A stretch of 64,000 nt of DNA from Inquilinus sp. KBS0705 (GTDB taxonomy: Bacteria > Bacteroidota > Bacteroidia > Sphingobacteriales > Sphingobacteriaceae), in NCBI GenBank assembly GCA_005938025.2, contig VCCI02000002.1, forward strand, positions 372,001-436,000, read 5' to 3'. Within the stretch, counting starts at the first letter, position 1. Each line of letters opens with the position of its first letter. The translations under genes and the position numbers were made by a program. Under the pieces are notes generated by a model. It saw only the letters and a program-made list of their open reading frames with translations, was not told the origin of the DNA and searched no databases. Below are positions 35,751-46,426 of the stretch, in pieces.

Positions 35751-36986
35751 ATGAGCAATATTAATTTAATTGATTCTTTTCAGGAATTTAAAGATTTCAA
35801 GAACATTGACCGCCCAACCATGATGAGCGTACTGGAAGACGTTTTCAGAAGCATGATCAGGAAAAAATACGGCAACGACGAAAACTGCGACGTTATAGTA
35901 AACACAGATAACGGCGATTTGGAAATTTGGCGTACACGTACCGTAATGGAAGATGGTTTTAGCGAGGATGATGACCTGGAGATTGAACTTGCAGAAGCAA
36001 GATTAACAGACCCTGACCTGGAAGTTGGCGACGACTTTATTGAGCAGATAACTTTAGAAAGCTTTGGCCGCCGTGCCATTTTAGCTGCCCGCCAAACGCT
36101 GGTATCTAAAATTTTAGAACTGGAGAAAGACGAGATATTTAAAAAATATAAAGACCGCGTTGGCGAAATTGTTACCGGCGAAGTTTACCAGGTTTGGAAA
36201 AAAGAAACCCTGGTGCTGGATGATGAAGGCAACGAGCTTTTATTACCTAAAACCGAACAAATACCTGCCGATTACTTTAAAAAAGGGGATAGCGTAAGGG
36301 CAGTAGTGAGCAAAGTGGATATGCTTAACAGCAACCCTAAGATCATTATATCGCGTACGGCACCCGAGTTTTTACAGCGTTTGTTTGAGCTGGAAGTACC
36401 CGAAATTTTTGATGGTTTGATCACGATCAAAAAGATCGTTCGCGAACCGGGCGAAAGAGCTAAGGTAGCGGTAGAATCGTATGATGACCGTATTGATCCG
36501 GTTGGTGCCTGCGTAGGTATGAAAGGGTCGCGTATACATGGTATAGTGCGCGAGTTAAAAAACGAAAATATTGACGTTATTAACTACACAAACAACATAC
36601 AACTATACATACAGCGTGCACTATCGCCGGCCAAAATAACATCTATTAAGCTGGATGATGAGAAAAAAACAGCCGCAGTATACTTAAAACCCGATCAGGT
36701 ATCTTTAGCTATCGGTCGTGGTGGCCATAACATAAAATTGGCAGGTAAATTGACAGGTTACGAAATAGATGTTTACCGCGAGGCTGATGAGCATGATGAG
36801 GATGTGGACATCGAAGAATTCTCAGACGAAATTGATAGCTGGATAATTGACGAATTTAAACGCATTGGGCTTGATACTGCAAAATCGGTATTGGCATTAA
36901 GCGTTGGTGAGTTGGTTAAACGTACCGATCTGGAAGAAGAAACGGTTAAAGATGTGTTATCAATTTTGCAGGCAGAATTTGAATAA
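35751..36986 (+). CDS. nusA: Transcription termination/antitermination factor NusA
   Basis: A 411-residue NusA: N-terminal RNA polymerase-binding domain (1-125, NLIDSFQEFKDFKNIDRPTM), S1 domain (about 130-200, GEIVTGEVYQVWKKETLVLD), KH1 (GACVGMKGSRIHGIVRELKNENIDVI) and KH2 (KPDQVSLAIGRGGHNIKLAGKLTGYEIDV). A helical C-terminal segment (KSVLALSVGELVKRTDLEEETVKDVLSIL) resembles one acidic repeat of the longer E. coli protein. It modulates pausing, termination and antitermination. It sits between rimP and infB as in most bacteria. Confidence 0.97.
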   Translation: MSNINLIDSFQEFKDFKNIDRPTMMSVLEDVFRSMIRKKYGNDENCDVIVNTDNGDLEIWRTRTVMEDGFSEDDDLEIELAEARLTDPDLEVGDDFIEQITLESFGRRAILAARQTLVSKILELEKDEIFKKYKDRVGEIVTGEVYQVWKKETLVLDDEGNELLLPKTEQIPADYFKKGDSVRAVVSKVDMLNSNPKIIISRTAPEFLQRLFELEVPEIFDGLITIKKIVREPGERAKVAVESYDDRIDPVGACVGMKGSRIHGIVRELKNENIDVINYTNNIQLYIQRALSPAKITSIKLDDEKKTAAVYLKPDQVSLAIGRGGHNIKLAGKLTGYEIDVYREADEHDEDVDIEEFSDEIDSWIIDEFKRIGLDTAKSVLALSVGELVKRTDLEEETVKDVLSILQAEFE

Positions 36987-37010
36987 ACAGAATAACAAAA
37001 ATTAAAATCG

Positions 37011-37018
37011 TATTTTTG
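37011..37018 (+). promoter_or_regulatory. Possible internal promoter before infB
   Basis: TATTTTTG is an exact -7 match 27 bp before the infB ATG. No TTG appears near -33, so this is a weak candidate within an operon. Confidence 0.3.
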
Positions 37019-37045
37019 CGATAATTAGCAGAGAAAATTTAATAA

Positions 37046-40021
37046 ATGTCAGAAGACAAATCCATAAAATTAATAAAAGCGGTAAAAGAATTAAACATTG
37101 GTATGGGTACCATTGTCGATTTTTTAGCGACCAAAGGCTACAAAGTAGAAAAGCAGCCAATGGCCAAGCTGGATAACGATATGTACACAACCCTGTTAAA
37201 GGAGTTTGCTGTTGATAAAATTATTAAGGAGGAGGCCAAGCAGATCAGTATAGGCAAAATCAGGAAAGAAGAACCTGGTGCAGTGCCCGAAACTACTAAG
37301 CCCGTTGAGGGCCGTCGTTCGCGAGATTTCGAGAACGAAGAGATACTGATTAAAAACACCGGCCACTTTACTCCGGCCCCGGCCGATAAGCCAAAACCGG
37401 CAGAGCCGGCTGCTCCGGCTAAAACCGAAGAGCGTGCCGATGCATCATTGCCCGGTGTTAAGGTAATTGGTAAAATAGACCTTAATAACCTTGGTGCTAA
37501 ACCACCTGTTGCAGAAAAAGCACAGCCCGAGCCGGCCAAAGCTGCGGAGCCAGTTAAGGAAACTGTCGCACCTGTTGTAGAAGCACCTGCGCCAAAAGCG
37601 CCGGAACTTGTCAAAGAGGTTGCCGCACCTATTGCAGAAACACCAAAAGCAGCCGAGCCGGTAGCAGAAAAAGCCCCGGAAGCGCCAAAAGCACCCGAAC
37701 CGGTTAAAGAAGTTGCTGCACCTGTTGCAGAAACCCCGGTTGCTGATGCAGCCACAAGCGGCGATGACGCGCCTGAAGATGAAGTAATACGCGCCAATGC
37801 AGAAAGGCTTACAGGCCCTAAAATTATTGGTAAGATACAGTTACCTGTTAATGCGCCTAAGCGTAATAACCCGGTAGCCTCGTCGTCTAACACAGCAGGT
37901 AACGCTGCCGATCAGAAACGTAAGCGTAAGCGTAAAGATAGCCAGGGTGGCAATGGTGGCCAGCAGGCCCCGCCAACAGGCAATATCAATCCAAACCGTC
38001 CCGATTTCAGGAACAGGCCAACTGCCCCTCCGGGAGGTGGTAACCGTCCCGATTTTAGAGGAGGCAGAAACGCGCCACCTACAGGCGGCCCTAAAGAAGA
38101 ACCATCTGAAAAGGATATACAAGACCAGATAAAAGCTACACTTGCACGCTTAAGCGGCGCAGGTAAAAGCGGTAAGTTTGCCCAGCGTGCTAAATTCCGT
38201 CGTCAAAAACGTGATGATGTGGCTGCAACTGCCGAAGAACTGGCAATGGAGCAGGATGCCCAATCGAAAGTATTAAGGGTAACCGAGTTTGTTACAGCAA
38301 ATGAGCTGGCCATAATGATGGATGTATCTGTAACACAGATCATATCTACCTGTATGAGCTTGGGGATGTTTGTGTCTATTAACCAGCGTTTGGATGCCGA
38401 AACATTAAGCATTGTTGCTGATGAGTTTGGCTACCAAGTTGAGTTTGTAAAACCACAGGACGAAGAAGCCAATTTGGACATTGAAGATGATCCGGCTGAT
38501 TTAGTACCGCGCGCGCCAATTGTGACCATAATGGGCCACGTTGACCACGGTAAAACATCGTTACTCGATTTTATACGCAAAACAAACGTAATAGGCGGCG
38601 AAGCAGGGGGTATAACCCAGCACATTGGCGCTTATGAAGTTACTTTACCTGAAGAAAAAGGAAAAATAACTTTCCTGGATACACCGGGTCACGAGGCGTT
38701 TACCGCCATGCGTGCAAGGGGTGCACAGGTAACAGATATTGTTATTATAGTTATTGCTGCTGATGATAGCGTGATGCCGCAAACCCGCGAGGCCATAAAC
38801 CACGCGCAGGCTGCAGGTGCACCTATTATATTTGCCTTTAACAAAATTGACAGGCCGGGTGCCAACGCCGATAAGATACGCGAGCAGTTATCGGCCATGA
38901 ACATATTGGTAGAAGAATGGGGTGGTAAATACCAAACCCAGGAAATATCTGCCAAAACCGGTTTAAATGTTGAATTGCTGTTAGAAAAAGTATTACTTGA
39001 AGCCGAGTTGCTTGAATTAAAGGCTAACCCTAATAAGCGTGCCGTAGGTACCGTAATTGAGGCAGCCTTAGATAAAGGCCGTGGTATAGTAACTACTATA
39101 TTGGTACAGGCAGGCCGCCTAAAAGTGGGCGACCCAATATTAGCCGGTTGCTATAGCGGGCGTGTTAAAGCCTTAACCAACGAACGTGGCCAAAGGGTTG
39201 AATCGGCAGGGCCATCAACGCCGGTACAGGTGTTGGGTATGCAGGGCGCACCTACAGCGGGCGATAAGTTTAACGCTTTAGACAGCGAAGTTGAAGCACG
39301 CGAAATTGCAAACAAACGTTTACAATTACAACGCGAGCAAGGCTTACGTACTCAGAAACACATTACACTTGACGAGATAGGCCGCCGTTTGGCAGTTGGT
39401 AACTTTAAGGAACTTAACATTATTGTTAAGGGTGACGTGGATGGATCTATCGAGGCTTTATCAGATTCGTTATTAAAATTATCTACCGAGCAAATACAGG
39501 TTAATATCATATCAAAAGCAGTTGGTCAGATATCAGAGTCGGACGTATTGCTGGCATCAGCATCAGATGCGATCATCATTGGTTTCCAGGTACGCCCATC
39601 AGGCGGTGCCCGTAAACTTGCCGAGGCTGAGCAAATTGATATCAGGCTTTACTCCATCATCTACGACGCTATCAACGAGATAAAAGCGGCGATGGAAGGT
39701 ATGCTTGCCCCAACATTTGAAGAGAAGATTGTAGCTAACGTTGAAATACGCGAAACCTTTAAAATTAGCAAAGTGGGTACCATTGCAGGTTGTATGGTAT
39801 TAGATGGTAAGATAAACCGTAACAGCAAAATACGTATCATCCGTGATGGCGTAGTTGTACATACCGGCGAGCTTGCATCACTTAAACGCTTTAAAGACGA
39901 TGTTAAAGAGGTAGCTACCGGTTACGAATGCGGGTTAAATATTGCAAACTACAACAACATTGAAGTTGGCGATATAGTTGAAGCATACGAAAACGTAGAA
40001 GTAAAACGTAAGCTTACCTAA
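37046..40021 (+). CDS. infB: Translation initiation factor IF-2
   Basis: A 991-residue GTPase that brings fMet-tRNA to the 30S subunit. A short N-terminal IF2 domain ([29 protein letters not shown]) is followed by about 350 residues of low-complexity Ala/Pro/Glu/Lys sequence (about 100-260, with repeated EPVKEVAAP-like units) and a basic Gly/Asn/Pro-rich stretch (about 290-350). Then come the second N domain, the G domain ([29 protein letters not shown]) and domains II-IV. The length and the disordered linker are normal for Bacteroidota. A terminator follows. Confidence 0.97.
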   Translation: MSEDKSIKLIKAVKELNIGMGTIVDFLATKGYKVEKQPMAKLDNDMYTTLLKEFAVDKIIKEEAKQISIGKIRKEEPGAVPETTKPVEGRRSRDFENEEILIKNTGHFTPAPADKPKPAEPAAPAKTEERADASLPGVKVIGKIDLNNLGAKPPVAEKAQPEPAKAAEPVKETVAPVVEAPAPKAPELVKEVAAPIAETPKAAEPVAEKAPEAPKAPEPVKEVAAPVAETPVADAATSGDDAPEDEVIRANAERLTGPKIIGKIQLPVNAPKRNNPVASSSNTAGNAADQKRKRKRKDSQGGNGGQQAPPTGNINPNRPDFRNRPTAPPGGGNRPDFRGGRNAPPTGGPKEEPSEKDIQDQIKATLARLSGAGKSGKFAQRAKFRRQKRDDVAATAEELAMEQDAQSKVLRVTEFVTANELAIMMDVSVTQIISTCMSLGMFVSINQRLDAETLSIVADEFGYQVEFVKPQDEEANLDIEDDPADLVPRAPIVTIMGHVDHGKTSLLDFIRKTNVIGGEAGGITQHIGAYEVTLPEEKGKITFLDTPGHEAFTAMRARGAQVTDIVIIVIAADDSVMPQTREAINHAQAAGAPIIFAFNKIDRPGANADKIREQLSAMNILVEEWGGKYQTQEISAKTGLNVELLLEKVLLEAELLELKANPNKRAVGTVIEAALDKGRGIVTTILVQAGRLKVGDPILAGCYSGRVKALTNERGQRVESAGPSTPVQVLGMQGAPTAGDKFNALDSEVEAREIANKRLQLQREQGLRTQKHITLDEIGRRLAVGNFKELNIIVKGDVDGSIEALSDSLLKLSTEQIQVNIISKAVGQISESDVLLASASDAIIIGFQVRPSGGARKLAEAEQIDIRLYSIIYDAINEIKAAMEGMLAPTFEEKIVANVEIRETFKISKVGTIAGCMVLDGKINRNSKIRIIRDGVVVHTGELASLKRFKDDVKEVATGYECGLNIANYNNIEVGDIVEAYENVEVKRKLT

Positions 40022-40065
40022 GTGCTAAAAAGACGCGAAGTATCGCGCCTCTACTAAATATTTTT

Positions 40066-40094
40066 AAAGGATGGCTATTAGCCGTCCTTTTTTT
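40066..40094 (+). terminator. Terminator of the rimP-nusA-infB operon
   Basis: Stem AAAGGATGGC (40066-40075) with GCCGTCCTTT (40081-40090), one G-T wobble, a 5-nt loop and a run of seven T residues. A second small palindrome of the AGACGCGAAG...CGCGCCTCT type (40030-40053) lies just before it. Confidence 0.88.
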
Positions 40095-40106
40095 GTTTAT
40101 CGCTAT

Positions 40107-42683
40107 TTAAAATCCCCTTTTACGGGTTACACCAATGCGGCGTGGCGGCTTAGGCGATATTTTTTCAGCGTCTTCTTCATCTACGCTGTATCTGCGGGCC
40201 ATTTTAGCAATCCGCTCTTCCATTGTCTCCGTACTAAGGCGTTCGCGGCCAAGGCTATCAACCAATATAGGGAAGGCAAACGGAGTAGGGCGTTCAATAA
40301 CTTTTAATACAATACTTTGGGTGGCTATACGCTGCAAGGCGGCGCGCAACCTAAATTCCTCTAACTGAAAGGCCAGTGCTTCGTTGTAGGCCTGGCGCAC
40401 CAGCAGGTTGTCGGGCTCGTACTCGTTAAACACCTCAAACAACAACGAAGTAGAAGCTTGCAGGTGCTTGTTTTTTACCTGCTGCCCCGGGTAGCCGGTG
40501 AAAACCAAGCCGCCAATATGGGCAATATCCCTAAAACGGCGACGGGCCATCTCGTTGGCGTTTAAACTGTTTTGTATATCGGCTATAAGGTTGTTTATAG
40601 AAAAGAAATCCGCATCTTCCAAAACTTGCTCTATAGGTATATCCTCGTCGGTAAGCAGTTCAAAGCCATAATCATTCATGGCGATTGAAAAGCTGGCGGG
40701 TTTTATTTTTGATATGCGGTAGGCCAGTAACGATGCCATCCCCTCATGCACCAGCCTGCCCTCAAATGGGTAAAATAATAAGTGGTGCCCTTCCCGCGAT
40801 TTAAACGACTCTATCAAAAACTCGTGGCTTTGCGGCAAATGCGACAATTTAGCCTGAAGGTCAAATAATGGTTTCAGGGCAACAACTTCTTCATCGGTTT
40901 CAATCCCATGCGCCACCTCGTCCAACTTATCGCGGAACACGGCTGATAACTGCGACGATAGCGGCATACGCCCACCTGCCCAACTTGGTATAAGCCCTTT
41001 GGTTTTGGTAGACTTTTTTACATAGGCCGTCATTTCCTTCACCTTAATAAACTCCAGGCTGCGACCGGCAAACCAAAAGGTATTACCCGGTTTTAATTTG
41101 GCTATAAAGCCCTCCTCTAAAGTACCCAAGCTGCCGCCGCTTAACCATTTTACCCTGATGCTCAGCTCGCTGGTAATGGTGCCAATACTTAGCCTGTGCC
41201 GCATAGCCACGCGGCGGTTATTTACTTTATACAAGCCATTTTCTACTTCAACTTTCAAAAATTCATCATACTGGGCAAGAGTTTTACCCCCGTTTGTTAT
41301 AAAATCTAAAAGCTGATTAAATTCATCGCGTCTTAAATCGGCAAAGGCAAAGCTGCTTTTTACTTCTTTATATAATTCATCGGCTCTGAATCCATCTGAT
41401 ACTGCAAGCGTAACCATGTATTGTATCAATACATCCATAGTAAGGAGCATAGGGTCACGGCTTTCAAATACGCCATTTTTAATGGCCTGTTTTAACGCGG
41501 CCCCCTCTAAAAGCTCTAAAGAATGGGTGGGCACAAAATAAGCTTTTGAAATGGCCCCCGGATGGTGCCCGCTGCGCCCTGCGCGTTGCATAAAGCGGGC
41601 CACTCCCTTTGGGCTGCCAACTTGCACAACGGTGTCTACGGGCCTAAAATCAACCCCCAGGTCAAGGCTTGATGTGCATACTACCACCTTGAGCATCTCG
41701 GCATGCAGGGCCTGCTCAACCCAGTTGCGCAGTTCGTTATCTAACGATCCGTGATGCATGGCCATTACCCCGGCATATTCGGGGTAGTTGTCTAAAATGG
41801 CGTGGTACCATATTTCCGACTGCGACCTTGTATTGGTAAATATCAGCGTGGTTTTGCTGCGGGCCACAATTTCCATCACCTGCGGCAGCAACTTTACCCC
41901 TATATGCCCTGCCCACGAGTAGTTTTCGATATTATCGGGGATAACGGATTGTATAACCAGGCGTTTATCAATATTGGCCCTAACCATTTTAATTTGATCC
42001 GCCGGAAAATCATTACCCAACAATACTTCGGCGGCCTGCTCCAGGTTGCCAATGGTTGCGCTTATACCCCACATTTTAAGTCTGTAGTCTGAAGTCTGAA
42101 GTCTGGAAGTCGCGGGGGCTTCAGACTTCAGACTTAAGGCTTTCAACTTGGAAAGCCCCAACTCCACCTGTACCCCACGCTTGGTACCTAATAACTCGTG
42201 CCATTCATCTATCACTACTACCTGTAATCCCTGGAAGACCTTTGGATACTCCTTTTGCGCCAGCATTAAGTGCAGGCTTTCGGGTGTGGTAAGTAATACT
42301 TCGGGTAGTTTCTTTTTAAGCGCGGCTTTCTCGGCTGCCGATGTATCGCCGGTACGCGTCATGATGCGCCAAGGCAGGCCTATATCGTCGCACACTTCCT
42401 GCATGGCTTTGCGTATATCGTTGGTTAGGGCGCGCAATGGCGTTATCCAAAGCATAAGTAAGCCGTTATTTTTTTTGGAGGTGTAACTATCGGGGTTTTT
42501 ATTAATGAAATCCGCAAGGAAGGGCAAAAACAGCGCAAATGTTTTACCGCTGCCTGTTGGGGCATTTAACAGGCCCGAATAGCCCGAAAGATAAGCCCCT
42601 TCCATTTCTTTTTGAAACGGAAACTGTTTCCAGTGCTTATCCTTATACCATTGCTGTATTACCTGCTGACCTTTTGACGCCAT
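40107..42683 (-). CDS. Lhr-like DEXH-box helicase, DNA-ligase-associated type
   Basis: An 858-residue superfamily 2 helicase resembling the ligase-associated DEXH group (Lhr2 type). Motifs: Walker A NAPTGSGKT (40-48), ITPLRAL (Ia), TTPESL, DEWH (159-162), WGISATIG (motif III), SLDLGVDFRPVDTVVQ (V) and RFMQRAGRSGH (VI), then the winged-helix and Lhr-core C-terminal domains. Members usually sit with an ATP-dependent ligase, an exonuclease-like MBL protein and a phosphoesterase; none is adjacent here. Residues 183-203 are encoded by a palindromic intergenic-type repeat (see 42076-42137), placed between DEWH and the SAT motif. The stop is 12 bp from the infB terminator. Confidence 0.9.
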   Translation of the reverse strand: MASKGQQVIQQWYKDKHWKQFPFQKEMEGAYLSGYSGLLNAPTGSGKTFALFLPFLADFINKNPDSYTSKKNNGLLMLWITPLRALTNDIRKAMQEVCDDIGLPWRIMTRTGDTSAAEKAALKKKLPEVLLTTPESLHLMLAQKEYPKVFQGLQVVVIDEWHELLGTKRGVQVELGLSKLKALSLKSEAPATSRLQTSDYRLKMWGISATIGNLEQAAEVLLGNDFPADQIKMVRANIDKRLVIQSVIPDNIENYSWAGHIGVKLLPQVMEIVARSKTTLIFTNTRSQSEIWYHAILDNYPEYAGVMAMHHGSLDNELRNWVEQALHAEMLKVVVCTSSLDLGVDFRPVDTVVQVGSPKGVARFMQRAGRSGHHPGAISKAYFVPTHSLELLEGAALKQAIKNGVFESRDPMLLTMDVLIQYMVTLAVSDGFRADELYKEVKSSFAFADLRRDEFNQLLDFITNGGKTLAQYDEFLKVEVENGLYKVNNRRVAMRHRLSIGTITSELSIRVKWLSGGSLGTLEEGFIAKLKPGNTFWFAGRSLEFIKVKEMTAYVKKSTKTKGLIPSWAGGRMPLSSQLSAVFRDKLDEVAHGIETDEEVVALKPLFDLQAKLSHLPQSHEFLIESFKSREGHHLLFYPFEGRLVHEGMASLLAYRISKIKPASFSIAMNDYGFELLTDEDIPIEQVLEDADFFSINNLIADIQNSLNANEMARRRFRDIAHIGGLVFTGYPGQQVKNKHLQASTSLLFEVFNEYEPDNLLVRQAYNEALAFQLEEFRLRAALQRIATQSIVLKVIERPTPFAFPILVDSLGRERLSTETMEERIAKMARRYSVDEEDAEKISPKPPRRIGVTRKRGF
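42076..42137. repeat. 62-bp palindromic repeat read in frame inside the helicase gene
   Basis: TTAAGTCTG...AGTCTGAAGTCTG (left arm from 42076) and CTTCAGACTTCAGACTTAA (right arm, to 42137) are inverted copies around a GC-rich centre. The AGTCTGA unit recurs in tandem. On the coding strand it specifies LKSEAPATSRLQTSDYRLK-type residues with no stop and no frameshift. Flanking codons join a normal helicase sequence (SKLKA...MWGISATIG), as if the repeat had been inserted. Confidence 0.85.
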
Positions 42684-42747
42684 TATTAATAACCAACAAA
42701 ATAGCTTTTTGCGGGTTATGTATCAACCATTAAACAATTAAAATGTT

Positions 42748-43410
42748 ATGACCATTAAAGGATATACATATGCGCTGATACTATTTGCCGCTGTAACAGC
42801 GGTATCGTGCGGGCGGCCATCACCTACCCGGGCAAATAGTGACAGCACTAATACAGTAGACGAGAAAGTAGAAAAGGATACTGTTATAAAAGCCGATACC
42901 ACTACTTCGAAATCGCCAACAGCGGCACAACTAATAGTGCCCGGCAAAAGCGTTGGGCAAACAACTATAAACGAAGCCGCCGAAAGTGTACATAAAAAAC
43001 TGGGCAATGCCGACGATGGCGATGCGGCCATGGGTAAAAGCATGAGCATTTGGTATGCTAACCATGATACTGTCGGCTACAAAACGCAGATATATTTTTC
43101 GAGAAACATGGGTAACGATGAAACCAGCCGTGTTAAACAAATACGTGTTACATCGCCGTGGTTTAAGGTGAGCGATGCCATACACGCCGGTGCGCCGTTA
43201 AAAAATGCGGCACAAGCTTTTAAACTAACACCATCCGGAACGTTTACTGAGAAAGGTAATACCTATACCATTTACGACGATACAACGTCGGGCATAGCCT
43301 TTGAGGCTAATAACCACGATATCTGTACAGGAATAGTGGTTTATGAACCCGGCAAGGCAGCAGGAGCCACCTACTTGCCCTTTTATCCTGATTTTAAACC
43401 TGTAAAATAA
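42748..43410 (+). CDS. Lipoprotein of unknown function
   Basis: A 220-residue lipoprotein: signal MTIKGYTYALILFAAVTAVSC with lipobox Cys21, a Ser/Thr/Asp-rich linker (about 25-60), and a mature domain with VPGKSVGQTTINEAAESVHKKLG, a pattern seen in proteins that evaluate helix-sheet modules, plus SRVKQIRVTSPWFKVSDAIHAG. I cannot assign a family or function. Divergent from the helicase gene (64 bp) and convergent with the M16 peptidase, from which a bidirectional terminator separates it. Confidence 0.8.
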   Translation: MTIKGYTYALILFAAVTAVSCGRPSPTRANSDSTNTVDEKVEKDTVIKADTTTSKSPTAAQLIVPGKSVGQTTINEAAESVHKKLGNADDGDAAMGKSMSIWYANHDTVGYKTQIYFSRNMGNDETSRVKQIRVTSPWFKVSDAIHAGAPLKNAAQAFKLTPSGTFTEKGNTYTIYDDTTSGIAFEANNHDICTGIVVYEPGKAAGATYLPFYPDFKPVK

Positions 43411-43441
43411 AAAAGACGCCTTGTATTTTAAGGCGTCTTTT
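43411..43441. terminator. Bidirectional terminator between lipoprotein and M16 genes
   Basis: Perfect 12-bp stem AAAAGACGCCTT/AAGGCGTCTTTT (43411-43422, 43430-43441) with a 7-nt loop, serving both convergent genes. Confidence 0.9.
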
Positions 43442-43458
43442 GATCATAAAAACAATCC

Positions 43459-46323
43459 TTATTTCTTTTCGGGCATCAGGATAAGCTTTATCAGGTTGGT
43501 ACCGCTTAAGTATTTATTTGCAGCATCTTTAGTGCTTTGCACAGTTATTTGTTCGAGGTTTTTTACGTGGCTAAGTATTTCATCCGGGTTTTGATCGTTT
43601 TGCGCGGCAGCGGCCAAAAAGCCCGACCACGAGATATTTTGTTTCATTTGCACCTGTGTAGAACGTGCTTCTTCTGATACAAATTTTTGTATGTCTTCTG
43701 GCTGTGCTCCCGCTTGTTTAATTTTCGCTATTTCCTCTGTAGTTGCATTTATCAACTTGTCTACATTAGCAGCCGAGCAGGTGAACGATATAGTGATAGA
43801 ATAACGCCCCGCCGGATTTTTTTGATAGCTTGCCCTAACGCCGGGCGCATAAACGCCGCTTTCCTGTTCGCGCAGGCGCTGTATCAGCTTAATATTCAAT
43901 ACCTCTTCAAGGGCATCCATTTGCAGGTTGTTAGCGTCGTTAAAAACATAGTCGCCACTGTATACCATTTGCACGCTTGCCTTGTCATCTAAGCCTTTAT
44001 AAACGGTTTTAGTGATTTGGCCCGCTGGCGGATGAACGTTTAAATTTTTAAATGTTTCCTTTTTATTGGTTGATGGCAATGCACCTAAGTAAGCCTCTAT
44101 AAGCGGTTTTACAAACACAGGTTTAAATGCCCCAACAAATACAAAGGTAAAACCGCTGGCATCAGCAAATCTGTCTTTATAAAAGCTGTAAGCTTTATCT
44201 AACGATGCGGAATTTAGGCGATCGATGGTAGTTACCATTCCGCGGAAATTATAATTGCTTAAAACGGCCGATATGGTATCCTGGTAAACACTGCCAGGGT
44301 CAACACCACGGGTAGCTAAAATTGATTTTGTTTGGCTTATGTTACCCTGCCATATATCGGCATCCTTACGAGGTTGGGTAAAGTATAAATAGATCAATTG
44401 TAAGGCCGTTTCAAAATCAGCAGGGGAAGAACTGCCTCTCACACCCTGTGTAATTTCGCCTATATATGGCGAAACACTTACATTTTTATCACTCAGCATT
44501 TTATCAAGCTGGCCCTGGTTAAATTCGGATATCCCGCTATTACCAATAATGGCACTTGATAAGTTGGCCGATGTATAATCGGCATCGCTTGCTAATGATG
44601 TACCGCCAAAGCCAAAGCTGCTTATTAGTATCTGGTCGTTTTTAAAATCGGTTGGCTTTAAAATTACCTTTACGCCGTTACCCAAAGTATAAGTGGTAGT
44701 CCCGATAGACTCGTCGGTTGTTTCGTTTACCACAGTGGTACCGCCTTCGGGTAATTTGCTCATTAACGGCTTGCTGGTAACATTATCTACATAAGCACTA
44801 ATGTTATTACCGGCAGTGCCTATCCAGTTTAATACTGTTTTTTCATCCGGCAGGTTGTCCTTTTCTTTTTCGGGTCCTTCAACAATTACTACACGGTTTT
44901 GGTCGCTGATAAATTTGCCGGCTAAAGCGTTTACATCTTCAAGGGTTACTTTATTAATGTTATTAACATAAAAACTATATTCAAACTCGATACCCGGTAT
45001 TGCCTCACCTTTTAGAAAGTGCTGCTGGTACTCGCGCACATAGCTTGATGAATTTGTTTTATCACGCTCGTTATAAGAATTTTGCATGCCAACTAACGAC
45101 GCTTGCTTGGCGCGCTCCAATTCGGTAAGTGTAAATCCAAATTTGCGGGCACGTTCAGTTTCGGCAACAAGGGCTTTAACCGCTGTTTCCAGGCCACCGG
45201 GTTTCGATACTGTTATAGATGTAAAAGCATCCTGCTTGCCTATTAATGGTGCATAGGTAGCCCTTGCAAATAAAAATGGTGGCTCGGGTTTTTGTAAAAG
45301 CTCGCCAAGGCGCTGGTTTAGCATATAATTAAATAATGATACGCGCACACCATCCATATAGCCGGCGGCGGTTTTAATTATTTTTTGCGGGTGCTTCACC
45401 ACAATTTGTGCAAGTGTGTAAGGAAATTCTTTATCGGTAGCTATTTTTACTACAGTACCCGGCGTTGGTGCAACGGTATAATCGGGCCTTGGTTTTTCGG
45501 CAATCGGGTTTTTTAAACCCGAGAAATTTGCTTTTATAAGCTGCTCTACCTGTTTTACATCAAAATCGCCAACAGCAATTACGGCTTGCATATCTGGCCG
45601 GTACCAATCGGCGTAAAAACTTTTTATAGTAGCGGCATCAAAGTTTTTTAGTATTTCTTCTTTACCAATAGGCAAGCGTGCTGCATATCTCGAATTATTT
45701 AATAATACCGGCAGTGTTTGCAGACTTAAACGCTCTTGCGCGTTTTTACCACGAAGGCGCTCTTCTTCTAACACTACACCACGCTCTTTGTCCAGTTCGG
45801 TTTGGTCAAAGGTGATATAGCCCGCCCAGTTGGCCAATATGTTAAAGCCCTTCTCAAAAACCTGCGCACTATCGGTAGGTAAGGGTAATTGATATACAGT
45901 TTCGTCAAAAGAGGTATAGGCATTTAAATCGGCACCAAACTTCACCCCAGATTTTTGAAGATAATCTACCAGTTGGTTTTTCGGATAATCGCGCGTACCG
46001 TTAAAAGCCATATGCTCGGTAAAGTGTGCAAGGCCCAGTTGTGTGTCTGTCTCTAATATCGATCCGGCTTTGTTAACCAGGTAAAGGTCGGCACGTTTTT
46101 GTGGTTGCTCGTTATGGCGAATGTAATACGTTAAGCCGTTAGGTAATTTACCAATTATAACAGCGGCATCAATAGGTAAAGCTGTTGGTTTTAGCTGCTC
46201 GGCAGCCGCTACCGGTTTGCGTTTGGGTGATGGGTTTGGTTTCTTTTTAACCTGGCCAAATGCACAACCCGTTGCTATAACAAAAGCTAACGCGGTTACA
46301 GAAATTTTTCTGTTCAAATTCAT
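43459..46323 (-). CDS. Exported M16-family zinc metallopeptidase (two-lobed)
   Basis: A 954-residue pitrilysin-type peptidase with two M16 halves. The first carries the inverted zinc motif HFTEH (His100, Glu103, His104) and a distal Glu in ELDKERGVVLEEE. The second (about 530-950) keeps the fold but no HxxEH, as usual for fused M16 proteins. The N-terminus is a signal sequence (ALAFVIATGCAFGQ) that could be type I or, through Cys20, a lipoprotein signal. A Lys/Pro-rich spacer (26-40) follows. It probably degrades peptides in the periplasm. Confidence 0.92.
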   Translation of the reverse strand: MNLNRKISVTALAFVIATGCAFGQVKKKPNPSPKRKPVAAAEQLKPTALPIDAAVIIGKLPNGLTYYIRHNEQPQKRADLYLVNKAGSILETDTQLGLAHFTEHMAFNGTRDYPKNQLVDYLQKSGVKFGADLNAYTSFDETVYQLPLPTDSAQVFEKGFNILANWAGYITFDQTELDKERGVVLEEERLRGKNAQERLSLQTLPVLLNNSRYAARLPIGKEEILKNFDAATIKSFYADWYRPDMQAVIAVGDFDVKQVEQLIKANFSGLKNPIAEKPRPDYTVAPTPGTVVKIATDKEFPYTLAQIVVKHPQKIIKTAAGYMDGVRVSLFNYMLNQRLGELLQKPEPPFLFARATYAPLIGKQDAFTSITVSKPGGLETAVKALVAETERARKFGFTLTELERAKQASLVGMQNSYNERDKTNSSSYVREYQQHFLKGEAIPGIEFEYSFYVNNINKVTLEDVNALAGKFISDQNRVVIVEGPEKEKDNLPDEKTVLNWIGTAGNNISAYVDNVTSKPLMSKLPEGGTTVVNETTDESIGTTTYTLGNGVKVILKPTDFKNDQILISSFGFGGTSLASDADYTSANLSSAIIGNSGISEFNQGQLDKMLSDKNVSVSPYIGEITQGVRGSSSPADFETALQLIYLYFTQPRKDADIWQGNISQTKSILATRGVDPGSVYQDTISAVLSNYNFRGMVTTIDRLNSASLDKAYSFYKDRFADASGFTFVFVGAFKPVFVKPLIEAYLGALPSTNKKETFKNLNVHPPAGQITKTVYKGLDDKASVQMVYSGDYVFNDANNLQMDALEEVLNIKLIQRLREQESGVYAPGVRASYQKNPAGRYSITISFTCSAANVDKLINATTEEIAKIKQAGAQPEDIQKFVSEEARSTQVQMKQNISWSGFLAAAAQNDQNPDEILSHVKNLEQITVQSTKDAANKYLSGTNLIKLILMPEKK

Positions 46324-46426
46324 AAATTAATTAGGGATTAAAGCACTAAGATGCAAAACGAATTTTTTAGTTGCAAATTGTTTTAATAGCTGTAAAATAG
46401 CTTTTGATGAAGCAGAGACAACAAAT

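Noticed and set aside
37138-37893. 251-codon minus-strand open frame opposite infB
   Set aside because: It mirrors the Ala/Pro/Glu-rich low-complexity part of IF-2; its Ser/Ala/Gly-rich product is what such codons give in the opposite frame, and infB is certain.
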